A stretch of 64,000 bases of DNA from Paenibacillus sp. FSL M7-0420 (GTDB taxonomy: Bacteria > Bacillota > Bacilli > Paenibacillales > Paenibacillaceae), in contig NZ_JBBOCJ010000001.1 of NCBI RefSeq assembly GCF_038002345.1, forward strand, positions 868,001 through 932,000, read 5' to 3'. The position numbers and the translations under genes are program-made. Below, in pieces: positions 16,901 through 29,154 of the stretch; position 1 is the stretch's first letter; each line of letters starts with the position of its first letter. The notes beneath the pieces are model-generated. The model was given only the letters and a program-made list of their open reading frames with translations. It was not told the origin of the DNA and did no database searches.

Positions 16901-19255
16901 ATGAAATCTTTATCCGTGTTTATGAAGGATCTTGGCGCGGTATTCAAGAATCCCAAGATGCGTATTTCCATGTTCGCCATTCTATTTATTCCTGTTCTGT
17001 ACAGCGGATTGTTCCTGAAGGCATTCTGGGACCCTTACGGTAAAATGAACGAGCTTCCGGTAGCGGTTGTCAATCAGGATAAGGGTGCTGATTATGAAGG
17101 CACCAAGCTGACCGCCGGAGAGGATCTGGTCACGGAGCTGAAGAAGACGGACGGGTTCAAGTGGAACTTCGTCAGCCGGGAGCAGGCGGAAGCCGGACTT
17201 GCGGATAATACCTATTATATGGCGATTGTGGTTCCGGAAGACTTCTCGGCCAAGGCAACTACACTGCTGGATGCAGATCCGCAGCCGGCCAAGATCATCT
17301 ACGAGCCGAATGAAGGCTACAACTTCCTGGCAGGCCAGATTGGCGGCACGGCAGTGAAGGATATTAAGAGCAAGGTATCCGCCAAGATTACCGAAGCTTA
17401 TACCAGTTCTGTATTTGATAAAATCACCAAAATCGCAAACGGTCTGGGCGAAGCCGGAGACGGTGCGACCAAGATCGCAGACGGCGCCACCAAGCTGGAT
17501 GATGGCGCTCTGAAGCTGAAGGACAATCTGGTTGTCCTCACCGAAGGCACCGGCAAGCTGCTGGATGGTGTAGCGCCGCTTACGCAGGGCGTGAGTGATC
17601 TGAATAACGGTGCAGCCGCACTAAAAACCGGCAGCAGCACGCTGGCCGGAGGACTGCAGCAGTTATCCGCAGCGCATAAGCAGCTGCAGGAGGGTGTAAC
17701 GCAGTCAGCAGCGGGCAGCAAGCAGCTGAATGCAGGGCTGCAGAAGACAGCAGCCGGAACGGCTTCGCTGCAGGCCGGAACCCAGTCGGCTGTAACCGGC
17801 ACCGAGAAGCTGCAGACAGGTACGAAGGCTGTGGTGGACGGCAGCGCGAAGCTTGCGGCCGGATTAAGCTCCTCCGCCGAGGGCAGTGCGAAGCTTGAAG
17901 CCGGACTTACGGCTTCGAAGGACGGCAGTGCCAAGACAGCAGCCGGAGCCAAGGCTGTAGCTGACGGTCTGCAGGCGCTGGCGAAGTCGAATCCTCAGCT
18001 GGCGGCAAGCCCTGAGGTGCAGAAGCTGCTGGCAGCAAGCGCAGCAGTAGCTGCGGGCACGGCGCAGCTGGACCAGGGCCAGCAGCAGCTCCTTGACGGA
18101 GCTGCGGCCCTGAACAGCGGCCAGGAGCAGCTGCTGCAGGGAGCGAATCAGCTGCACAGCGGTTCACAGCAGCTGGATGCAGGGGTAGGCCAGCTGCATG
18201 ACGGAGCGCAGAAGCTCTACGCAGGCAGTTCGCAGCTGCTGGATGGCCAGAATCAGCTGGCAGCCGGAGCAGCTGCACTGGAGAACGGCGGTACGAAGCT
18301 GACCGCAGGCATGAAGCAGTTCGGCGCGAAGCTGGACGAAGCTGCAGCGGGCGGTGCGAAGCTGGCAGACGGCGGCCGGGCGCTTGAAGCCGGCACTACG
18401 AAGCTGCTGGCCGGAGCAGGCAAGCTGGGCAGCGGCCTCAGCTCGGTAGCCGATGGCTCGAAGAAGCTGAGTGACGGAGCAGGGCAGCTGAAGGATGGCC
18501 TGGATGAGCTGAAGACAGGCTCCGGTGAGCTGGCAAGCAAGCTGGGCGATGCGGCTTTACAGACCAAATCGGTGAACAAGACCGATGGACTGGTATCTAT
18601 GTTCGCCCAGCCGGTACAGATCGAAGAAGTGAAGGTTAACAAGGTGCCTAACTACGGCACAGGATTCGCTCCTTACTTCCTGTCCCTCGGTTTGTTCGTA
18701 GGTGCTCTGATCTGTACGATTGTTATCCCTATGCGTGATTCCGAAGTCATTGGCGCCAGCCGGTTCAACCGGTTCATGAGCCGTACCCTTACGTTCTCCA
18801 TGATGAGTGTGCTTCAGGCTCTGCTGGCTGTCCTGATTGTCTTGTATGGTCTGGGACTTGAAGTACAGAATGTACCTTTGTTCTACGCCTTCTCGTTCAT
18901 TACCAGCCTGGCCTTCATGTGGATGATTCAAGCGATTGTTACCTGGCTGGATCAGCCGGGCCGCTTCGTAGTCATTCTGATTCTGATCTTCCAGTTGACT
19001 ACAAGCGCAGGAACCTTCCCGCTGGAGCTGATTCCTAACTGGATGAAGTTCTTCAATCCGCTGCTGCCGATGACTTACAGTGTCAAAGGCTTCAAGGCAG
19101 TAATCTCTACGGGAGACTTCGGCTCCATGTGGGCCGATGCAGGAACGCTTGGTGCTTATGGAATAATCTTCCTGGCGCTTACCTTCACCTACTTCATGAC
19201 CCGTGACCGCGGCAATGAAGCGGTGCTGAAAAGTGAACAAGTTTTGACTGTATAA
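16901..19255 (+). CDS. YhgE/Pip-family membrane protein with a long repeat stalk
   Basis: A 784-aa membrane protein. TM1 is at about residues 20-42. A conserved extracytoplasmic domain (LPVAVVNQDKGADYEGTKL, then YMAIVVPEDFSAKA) follows to about 165. Residues about 180-550 are a long periodic helical stalk with more than 40 short units around D/A-G-A-x-x-L. At least five membrane helices lie in the last 190 residues. This is the YhgE/phage-infection-protein layout; relatives include EsaA of type VII secretion and Lactococcus Pip, a phage receptor component. The transport or receptor role is not established here. The stalk is encoded by imperfect internal repeats at the DNA level, so its copy number may vary between strains. 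Preceded by TetR. Confidence 0.9.
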   Translation: MKSLSVFMKDLGAVFKNPKMRISMFAILFIPVLYSGLFLKAFWDPYGKMNELPVAVVNQDKGADYEGTKLTAGEDLVTELKKTDGFKWNFVSREQAEAGLADNTYYMAIVVPEDFSAKATTLLDADPQPAKIIYEPNEGYNFLAGQIGGTAVKDIKSKVSAKITEAYTSSVFDKITKIANGLGEAGDGATKIADGATKLDDGALKLKDNLVVLTEGTGKLLDGVAPLTQGVSDLNNGAAALKTGSSTLAGGLQQLSAAHKQLQEGVTQSAAGSKQLNAGLQKTAAGTASLQAGTQSAVTGTEKLQTGTKAVVDGSAKLAAGLSSSAEGSAKLEAGLTASKDGSAKTAAGAKAVADGLQALAKSNPQLAASPEVQKLLAASAAVAAGTAQLDQGQQQLLDGAAALNSGQEQLLQGANQLHSGSQQLDAGVGQLHDGAQKLYAGSSQLLDGQNQLAAGAAALENGGTKLTAGMKQFGAKLDEAAAGGAKLADGGRALEAGTTKLLAGAGKLGSGLSSVADGSKKLSDGAGQLKDGLDELKTGSGELASKLGDAALQTKSVNKTDGLVSMFAQPVQIEEVKVNKVPNYGTGFAPYFLSLGLFVGALICTIVIPMRDSEVIGASRFNRFMSRTLTFSMMSVLQALLAVLIVLYGLGLEVQNVPLFYAFSFITSLAFMWMIQAIVTWLDQPGRFVVILILIFQLTTSAGTFPLELIPNWMKFFNPLLPMTYSVKGFKAVISTGDFGSMWADAGTLGAYGIIFLALTFTYFMTRDRGNEAVLKSEQVLTV

Positions 19256-19284
19256 ATCAACAATATTCTCTGTAAAACATACGA

Positions 19285-19320
19285 ACCAAAAGCGCCCCCT
19301 CAGGGGCGCTTTTGGTTTAT
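19285..19320. terminator. Terminator after the YhgE gene
   Basis: ACCAAAAGCGCCCC pairs with GGGGCGCTTTTGGT around a 4-nt loop (19285-19316), followed by TTATTTAT. It is strong and symmetrical. Confidence 0.88.
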
Positions 19321-19373
19321 TTATAAATATAAATAGCTAAAGGAAGTGCCGTTTTCAGGGCGGGAAAATGATT

Positions 19374-19401
19374 GGAACGCTTTCAATGCATAAGCGCTTA
19401 T
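19374..19401. promoter_or_regulatory. Cre-like and palindromic sites upstream of gltB
   Basis: GGAACGCTTTCA at 19374-19385 resembles one orientation of a CcpA cre site with some mismatches. The perfect palindrome ATAAGCGCTTAT lies at 19390-19401, and ATGCATAA is repeated at about 19386 and 19411. The rest of the 370-bp gap is A/T-rich without a gene. A role in carbon control of glutamate synthesis is possible but unproven. Confidence 0.35.
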
Positions 19402-19506
19402 TCGTCATTTATGCATAATTATACATTCGACAGTTTTTTTACGCTTTTATTCGCTAAAGCTGCACTGTAAAAGTATTTGTTAATCAAGCTCATAAAAAAG
19501 TTTAAA

Positions 19507-19535
19507 TTGCGCTCATGTCAGCTCGATGATAAAAT
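19507..19535 (+). promoter_or_regulatory. Likely gltB promoter
   Basis: A weak -35 TTGCGC (19507-19512), a 17-bp spacer and -10 TAAAAT (19530-19535) lie about 95 bp before gltB. A poor -35 is usual for activator-dependent promoters such as those controlled by GltC. Confidence 0.5.
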
Positions 19536-19629
19536 AATAACACCAATTCTGCCTGAATAATTATTAAGATTTTCCGCTGAAAAATTTTCCTGGAATTCCG
19601 TCTACTTTATAATAGAGAGGTTGCATGTG

Positions 19630-24225
<4,596 letters not shown>

Positions 24226-24282
24226 GATTTTACATTTTATAAGTGATGTGATTTGGCATTGACGGAGCATGTCGCTAATCAG

Positions 24283-24325
24283 GAGGCCGTATCTTTCCAT
24301 TATGGGAAGATACGGCCTCTCTTGT
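24283..24325 (+). terminator. gltB terminator
   Basis: GAGGCCGTATCTTTCC (24283-24298) pairs with GGGAAGATACGGCCTC (24304-24319), followed by TCTTGTTCTTC. It is long and almost perfectly paired. Confidence 0.85.
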
Positions 24326-24431
24326 TCTTCTCTCTTTAGGAAATTATGATATCGTCTGAAGGTGATAAAGTATGCTTATCGTTATCGTTGTGGATAATAA
24401 ATGCAGCTTAATCCATCCGCAGGATGCTGGC

Positions 24432-24960
24432 GCGAGGGTGGACGGAGCAAATGTATGTGAAAAGCAGTACACATTGTGCTGATGCGAGGGTGAACGGAGC
24501 AAATGTATGCGAAAAACAGCATACATTGTGCTGGCGCGAGGGTGGACGGAGCAAATGTATGTGAAAAGCAGTATACATTGTGCTGATGCGAGGGTGAACG
24601 GGGGAAATGTATGTCAAAAACAGTATACATTGTGCTGACGCGAGGGTGGACGGAGCAAATGTATGCGAAAAACAGTACACATTCGGTACACGGGGCCCCA
24701 TGCTGCACCAATGTAATCGGTTTTCCGATTACATTTCGCCCTCGCGCCCCGCGCTGGTCCAATGTAATCGGTTTTTCGATTACATTTCGCCCTCGCGCCC
24801 CGTGCTGCTCCAATGTAATCGGTTTTCCGATTACATTCCGCTCATACGCCCCGCGCTGTCCAATGTAATCGGTTTTTCGATTACATTTCGCCCTCGCGCC
24901 CCGCGCTGATCCAATGTAATCGGTTTTCCGATTACATTCCGCTCATACGCCCCGCGCTGG
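24432..24960. repeat. Array 1: ten phased palindromic units, period 50-52 bp
   Basis: Palindromic cores begin at 24450, 24502, 24554, 24606, 24658, 24710, 24761, 24812, 24862 and 24913. The first five have arms of the AATGTAT/ATACATT type with linkers containing GCGAGGGTGGACGGAG. The last five have perfect 10-bp arms AATGTAATCG and CGATTACATT around a T-rich loop, with linkers rich in CGCCC. The spacing stays 52,52,52,52,52,51,51,50,51, so the phase holds through the change of sequence type. Each core would form a small stem-loop in RNA or a cruciform in DNA. Open frames across it are repeat artefacts. Confidence 0.9.
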
Positions 24961-25200
24961 CCGATTATTGTGCTCTCACGAGGAGGATGGCCCGAATGTA
25001 TGCCAAATACAGCATGCATGGCGCTATCCCGTTCATCCGGTAGGATAATTTCGTTTCAAATATAAGAATGTATATGTTTCACGCTACACATTATCCTTCT
25101 ATTTCTCACCGAAACGATACCGTCCTTTAAAAGGACGGCAAAGCCGTCTCCACTTGCTTTCTATCCTTTCCCTGCATATCTTCCCTAATTTCAGGGAAAA
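24961..25200. other. Gene-free stretch with degenerate repeat and overlapping hairpins
   Basis: A decayed array unit with AATGTATGCC lies at 24995. At 25120-25138 CCGTCC and GGACGG form a perfect 19-bp palindrome that overlaps GACGGC-AAA-GCCGTC (25134-25148); the two hairpins exclude each other. No gene is seen. Confidence 0.5.
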
Positions 25201-25209
25201 GGGAAGGTG

Positions 25210-25218
25210 TGGTAAAAT
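25210..25218 (+). promoter_or_regulatory. Extended -10 promoter before the RNA leader
   Basis: TGG-TAAAAT is an extended -10 (TGn then -10 at 25213-25218) with a weak -35 around 25190. Transcription would begin near 25225, just before the structured leader. Confidence 0.5.
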
Positions 25219-25229
25219 ATATAAATGGT

Positions 25230-25334
25230 TGAAACGGGTTTTGGTTATAACAATAAAGTGTAAGTAACGGAGGGGAAGTCCAAACCTTTCCCGCAGTTGC
25301 GATGGACACTTTAATTTAATCTGTACCCGTTTCA
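25230..25334 (+). promoter_or_regulatory. Structured RNA leader of the ABC exporter (class unknown)
   Basis: Four nested helices are visible. P1 is a perfect 10-bp pair TGAAACGGGT (25230-25239) with ACCCGTTTCA (25325-25334). P2 is AAAGTGT (25255-25261) with ACACTTT (25306-25312). P3 is GTAAC (25264-25268) with GTTGC (25296-25300). P4 is GGGGAAG (25272-25278) with CTTTCCC (25286-25292). Asymmetric internal loops separate them. It fills the space from the predicted transcription start to shortly before the ABC gene. I cannot match it to a riboswitch class I know. It could be a ligand- or drug-responsive leader, or a small RNA. Confidence 0.6.
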
Positions 25335-25362
25335 CACCAAACCGACGAAAGGAAGTGAAGTT

Positions 25363-26289
25363 ATGCCGAATACGGCAGAAGTGGTGAAGCCTGTAGCCAG
25401 CCTGATGGGGGTTACCAAAAAGATAGGCTCCAAAACGCTGATCAGCGACTTGACACTCGACATTCCACCCGGGCAAATCTTCGGATTCCTCGGGCCGAAC
25501 GGAGCCGGTAAAACCACTACCATCCGTATGATGGTAGGACTGATCTCCATTAGCCGCGGGGATATCCTGATCTGCGGACGAAGCATCAAAGACCATTTTG
25601 AAGAGGCCATAGCCAATGTGGGGGCCATCGTAGAGAATCCTGAAATGTACAAGTTCCTAACCGGATACCAGAATCTTCGCCAGTACGCCCGCATGGTGCC
25701 CGGCGTGACCAAAGAGCGCATCAATGAAGTAGTGGAGCTGGTCGGCCTCAGCCAGCGGATAAATGACCGGGTCAAGACCTATTCCTTAGGGATGCGCCAG
25801 CGGCTCGGGGTGGCCCAGGCTCTGCTGCATCGGCCGAAGCTGCTGATTCTGGACGAGCCGACCAACGGACTGGACCCGCAGGGTATCCGCGAGCTGCGTG
25901 ATTATCTGCGCAAGCTGTGTCAGAGCGAGGGGACAACCGTGTTTGTCTCCAGTCACCTGCTGTCGGAGATGGAGCTGATGTGCGATAGTGTGGCGATTAT
26001 CCAGAACGGCCGCCTGATCGATGTGAAGCAGCTTAAGACTGTCGGGGATGCAGCGGTACCGGTAAGCCAGACGTTCTTCGAGGTAGATAACCCTGAGGCT
26101 GCACTGGCTCAGATCGGCCAAGGTGTAATCATGGAAGGCGGAATTGCTGTGGATGCGGTGCGGGAGGAGATTGCCGAGCTGAATGCCAAGCTGGTAGCTG
26201 CCGGGATTAAAGTCTACAGCATCAAAGCGATGTCCCGTTCGCTTGAAGATCAATTCTTGGAAATTACAGGAGGTGAAGGCATTGGGTGA
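25363..26289 (+). CDS. ABC transporter ATP-binding protein (BcrA-like)
   Basis: A 308-aa ATPase of the drug/lantibiotic exporter type. Walker A is GPNGAGKTT (about residues 45-53), the signature is YSLGMRQRLGVAQ, Walker B is LLILDEPTNGLDP, and the H-loop is SSHLLSE. The C-terminal 80 residues form the extension usual in BcrA/CcmA-like exporters. The start has GGAAGTGAAG upstream. The permease overlaps its 3' end, so the two form a two-component exporter. Substrate candidates are cationic peptides or bacitracin-like antibiotics, but this is only inference from the family. Expression may depend on the leader in front of it. Confidence 0.92.
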   Translation: MPNTAEVVKPVASLMGVTKKIGSKTLISDLTLDIPPGQIFGFLGPNGAGKTTTIRMMVGLISISRGDILICGRSIKDHFEEAIANVGAIVENPEMYKFLTGYQNLRQYARMVPGVTKERINEVVELVGLSQRINDRVKTYSLGMRQRLGVAQALLHRPKLLILDEPTNGLDPQGIRELRDYLRKLCQSEGTTVFVSSHLLSEMELMCDSVAIIQNGRLIDVKQLKTVGDAAVPVSQTFFEVDNPEAALAQIGQGVIMEGGIAVDAVREEIAELNAKLVAAGIKVYSIKAMSRSLEDQFLEITGGEGIG

Positions 26290-27070
26290 GTTCGCTTCTC
26301 TCATACATAATGAGAATATCAAAATATTCAGACGTCTGCGGACATGGATTATGCTGGTTCTTCTGGCACTGATGAGCGCGCTGTTTCCGGCGCTGGTTCA
26401 TTTCACCACGAACGGCAGTGATGTAGTCGGGCTATGGGACAGCTTCCGGACCACCGTAGCCATCGCATTTTTCCTGAATACCATCTTCACAGCTCTGGTA
26501 GCTGCCGACTCCGTGGCGGGCGAATTCACCTGGGGAACGATTAAGCTGCTGCTGATCCGCCCATGGAGCCGCTCCAAGATTCTGCTCTCGAAATATATTT
26601 CGCTGGTTATCTTCAGCCTTGTGAGCACGGGCGTGCTGATCCTGTTCGGCTATGGCTCCGCCTTCATTTTCTCTTCCGGGGCTGCAGGGATTACGGGGGA
26701 CATGGTGATGGGCTGGGGGCAGGGCGAATATGTCTTCATGCTGATTCTGTGCAGCTACATTGAGCTGTTCCTGACAGCAGCTATTGCCTTCATGATCTCC
26801 AGCGTGTTCCGTTCCAGCGGCCTTGCGATTGTGCTGTCGCTGTCGATCATGTTCACCAAGGATATCTTTATCGCCATCTTCAACCCCGACCGGTATGAGT
26901 GGGCGAACTATCTGATTTTTGCCCATATGAATCTTAGCAATTATCTGGTGTCGGATACCGGTCCCGGGGGAGCGACGCTGGGGTTCGCGATTGCCGTCCT
27001 GGCTGTGTATTATGTTGTATTCATGGCGGTATCCTGGATTGTGTTCCGTAAAAGGGATGTAGCAGCGTAA
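26282..27070 (+). CDS. ABC-2 type permease
   Basis: A protein of about 262 aa with six predicted membrane helices, beginning LGEFASLIHNENIKIFRRLRTW and containing TWIMLVLLALMSALFP, FLNTIFTALVAADSVAGEFTWGT and four later hydrophobic helices. VAADSVAGEFTWGTIKLLL is typical of ABC-2 permeases of the BcrB/YhcI kind. The start is not ATG: TTG at 26282 lies 9 nt after AGGAGG and overlaps the ATPase stop codon by 8 nt, showing tight translational coupling. GTG at 26273 is a weaker alternative. It pairs with the ATPase as the membrane half of the exporter. Confidence 0.9.
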   Translation: MGEFASLIHNENIKIFRRLRTWIMLVLLALMSALFPALVHFTTNGSDVVGLWDSFRTTVAIAFFLNTIFTALVAADSVAGEFTWGTIKLLLIRPWSRSKILLSKYISLVIFSLVSTGVLILFGYGSAFIFSSGAAGITGDMVMGWGQGEYVFMLILCSYIELFLTAAIAFMISSVFRSSGLAIVLSLSIMFTKDIFIAIFNPDRYEWANYLIFAHMNLSNYLVSDTGPGGATLGFAIAVLAVYYVVFMAVSWIVFRKRDVAA

Positions 27071-27121
27071 GGCGCAAACTGGGGCTGGTCAATGCAGGCG
27101 TACAGGCTGAGCGCTTACGGC

Positions 27122-27571
27122 TCATGCACCCTCCAGCTTACTCTGCTTGCTCTCTCTGCGCTTGCCTGCAGTCTTCTTGGCAGTGACCGTATGCAGCCCG
27201 CCCGCTGTCTCAGGGGCGGGCTGTTCGGTCATGGCCACAGCTCCGTTCAGCAGGCTGCCTTCCGCAATGCTCAGAGAACCGGCGGCAATGTTACCATGCA
27301 GCTGTCCCGTTCCGGTGAGTATGAGCTTCCGCTGGGCGGTTACGTCTCCATAGACCTTTCCGGCGATAATGATCTCCTGCGCCTCGATGCTGGAGTGGAC
27401 GGTGCCTTGCTCACCAACCGTCACAGTACCCTCACATAGAATCTCCCCGCTGAAATTCCCTTCAATCCGCAGGTTCGTATCGCAATGCACTTTCCCCTCA
27501 AGCGTGCCGCCATGTCCGATCAGCGAATCGGTTGACCTCAGCGAAGCACCCGGTTGACGTCTGTTCCACAT
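27122..27571 (-). CDS. Bactofilin (polymer-forming cytoskeletal protein)
   Basis: A 149-aa bactofilin. The core (about residues 18-118) is a right-handed beta-helix of short hydrophobic repeats (LIGHGGTLEGKVHCDTNLRI, EGNFSGEILCEGTVTVG) with disordered termini; the C-terminal tail is rich in Lys and Arg. Bactofilins polymerise without nucleotide and scaffold cell-wall enzymes at the membrane. It begins 28 bp after the stop of the M23 peptidase gene with AAGGAGG, so the two are co-transcribed. Bactofilin plus M23 peptidase is a recurrent gene pair, which suggests local control of wall cutting. Confidence 0.93.
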   Translation of the reverse strand: MWNRRQPGASLRSTDSLIGHGGTLEGKVHCDTNLRIEGNFSGEILCEGTVTVGEQGTVHSSIEAQEIIIAGKVYGDVTAQRKLILTGTGQLHGNIAAGSLSIAEGSLLNGAVAMTEQPAPETAGGLHTVTAKKTAGKRRESKQSKLEGA

Positions 27572-27599
27572 TCCCGCATTCCTCCTTATAATCTTGAAC

Positions 27600-28877
27600 C
27601 TATAAAGGCTTCACATAATTGAGCGGATTCACCGGCTTGTTCTGCTTCACGACCTGGAAATGCAGATGGGGTCCCGTGCTGCGCCCGGTGCTGCCCAGCA
27701 TGCCGATCTGCTCCCCTTTGCCGACCCGCTCGCCGGGGGAGACCGTCATTTGGTTCAAATGCATGTACCAGGTCTCCAGTCCATTGTCATGCTTGATGAT
27801 GATGTATTTGCCCCGGGCTCCCATTTGTTCTGCGGAGGTAACCACGCCGCCCAGTGCCGCGTATACCGCATCTCCGATATTTCCCGCAATATCAATCCCG
27901 GAATGATAAGCAGAGACCCCCTTAAAAGGATCGGAGCGGTAACCGAAGCTGGAGGTGATGACCTTCGAGCCGGTAGGCCACATCACGGCCCGTGCCAGCC
28001 GGGCTTGCTTCTCCTGGGCTTGTTTGGCCTGAAATTCCGCTCTTGTCTTGTGTGCCTTCTCAGCCTGTGTAATCGTGCTTGAGATACTGCCAATCATCTC
28101 ATCCATGATGCTGCGGATCTCCTCGAAGTCGTCCTTTGTCTCCTCAACCAGCCGCTGCGGATCATTCTCGTAGACGGCGACATATTCACCGCCGACCTGC
28201 GGATTCGGGAGCAGGCTCAGTGCTGTAGCAGCAGCCCTGATCCGGAAGTTGACGGCAGGCGATACGGCGGCAGAGAGAGCTTCCGGCTGTTCCCGGATGA
28301 ACGGGCCGGCGCTTAAGCGGCTGATCTTACCATAGCTTCCGGCGGCTACGGCTCCTGCTCCGGTATCAGGCAAGTCCGCCACTACCGGCTGGCTGCCTAT
28401 GACGGAAGCTGCGGAGGTTGATATATCCGCGCTGTAGGTCTTGGAGCCAGCATCTTCAGTGCGGGTAGCCTTACTAGAACTGCTACCGGCAGCGGAAGAG
28501 GTGGTCTCCTTGTTGATTAGTGACTGCAGCTGCTCTTCCAGCTCTGTGACACTCTTCAGCTTGTCTTTAATGCTCTCCGCTTCCTCCGAGAGCTCGCTTA
28601 CCTGGCCGCGCAGCTGCTGCAATGCCTGATCCTTATCGGCAACCTTCAGCTCCATGCGGATATTGGTCAGCGATAAGGCGGCCGCTTCGGCCTCCAGCTC
28701 TGCGATGGACCGGGAGGCATGGATATGCATGGAGGTGACCAGACTGGAGAGGGACAGCGCGGCTGCGGCAGGCAGCGCCAGAGCGAAGGGCTTCGACATC
28801 TGCAGCTGCTTCACAGGCCGTCCGGCCTCACGCATAACGAGCAGCGTAATCTTTTCCTGACTTGGCTGACTCTTCAT
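27600..28877 (-). CDS. M23 metallopeptidase (peptidoglycan endopeptidase) with coiled coil
   Basis: A 425-aa membrane-anchored enzyme. A short basic N terminus is followed by one membrane helix (about residues 29-49). A coiled coil lies at about 55-120 and a Ser/Ala-rich linker to about 200. A second helical region leads into the LytM/M23 domain in the last 125 residues, with metal ligands in YHSGIDIAG and GPHLHFQVV and the WYMHLNQM segment. The intact His residues predict an active DD-endopeptidase. It is first in an operon with bactofilin, which may position it. The start follows AAGGAGAC. Confidence 0.92.
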   Translation of the reverse strand: MKSQPSQEKITLLVMREAGRPVKQLQMSKPFALALPAAAALSLSSLVTSMHIHASRSIAELEAEAAALSLTNIRMELKVADKDQALQQLRGQVSELSEEAESIKDKLKSVTELEEQLQSLINKETTSSAAGSSSSKATRTEDAGSKTYSADISTSAASVIGSQPVVADLPDTGAGAVAAGSYGKISRLSAGPFIREQPEALSAAVSPAVNFRIRAAATALSLLPNPQVGGEYVAVYENDPQRLVEETKDDFEEIRSIMDEMIGSISSTITQAEKAHKTRAEFQAKQAQEKQARLARAVMWPTGSKVITSSFGYRSDPFKGVSAYHSGIDIAGNIGDAVYAALGGVVTSAEQMGARGKYIIIKHDNGLETWYMHLNQMTVSPGERVGKGEQIGMLGSTGRSTGPHLHFQVVKQNKPVNPLNYVKPL

Positions 28878-29154
28878 AACGTCTCCTTACTGCGGCCATA
28901 GCAGCCGCTGGGTATGAACTGACTGATACAATCTGTCGGGGTGCAGGGGGCTTATCCGATTCGTCCTACTACTCTATGTATTCCATAACTAAGGTGAACA
29001 TGACAACGGTTTACTTGAATAAAGAAGGAGAGTTAAGGCAAAACCTGTAGTAAGCGCAGGCTTCTGCCGCCGCAGATTTCTCATGAAAGTTAGCAGGCGC
29101 CGTCTATGCCCGCAGAGATAGTAATAGTTCATTCAGTTGATCAGGAGGACCGGA

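Noticed and set aside
24382..24909. Several open frames on both strands through array 1
   Set aside because: They translate the repeats, lack ribosome sites and have overlapping equivalents in other frames; no independent coding evidence.
25120..25148. c-di-GMP (GEMM) riboswitch suggested by GACGGCAAAGCC
   Set aside because: Only a short match exists; the second conserved GEMM segment and the closing helix are missing, and it lies before the promoter.
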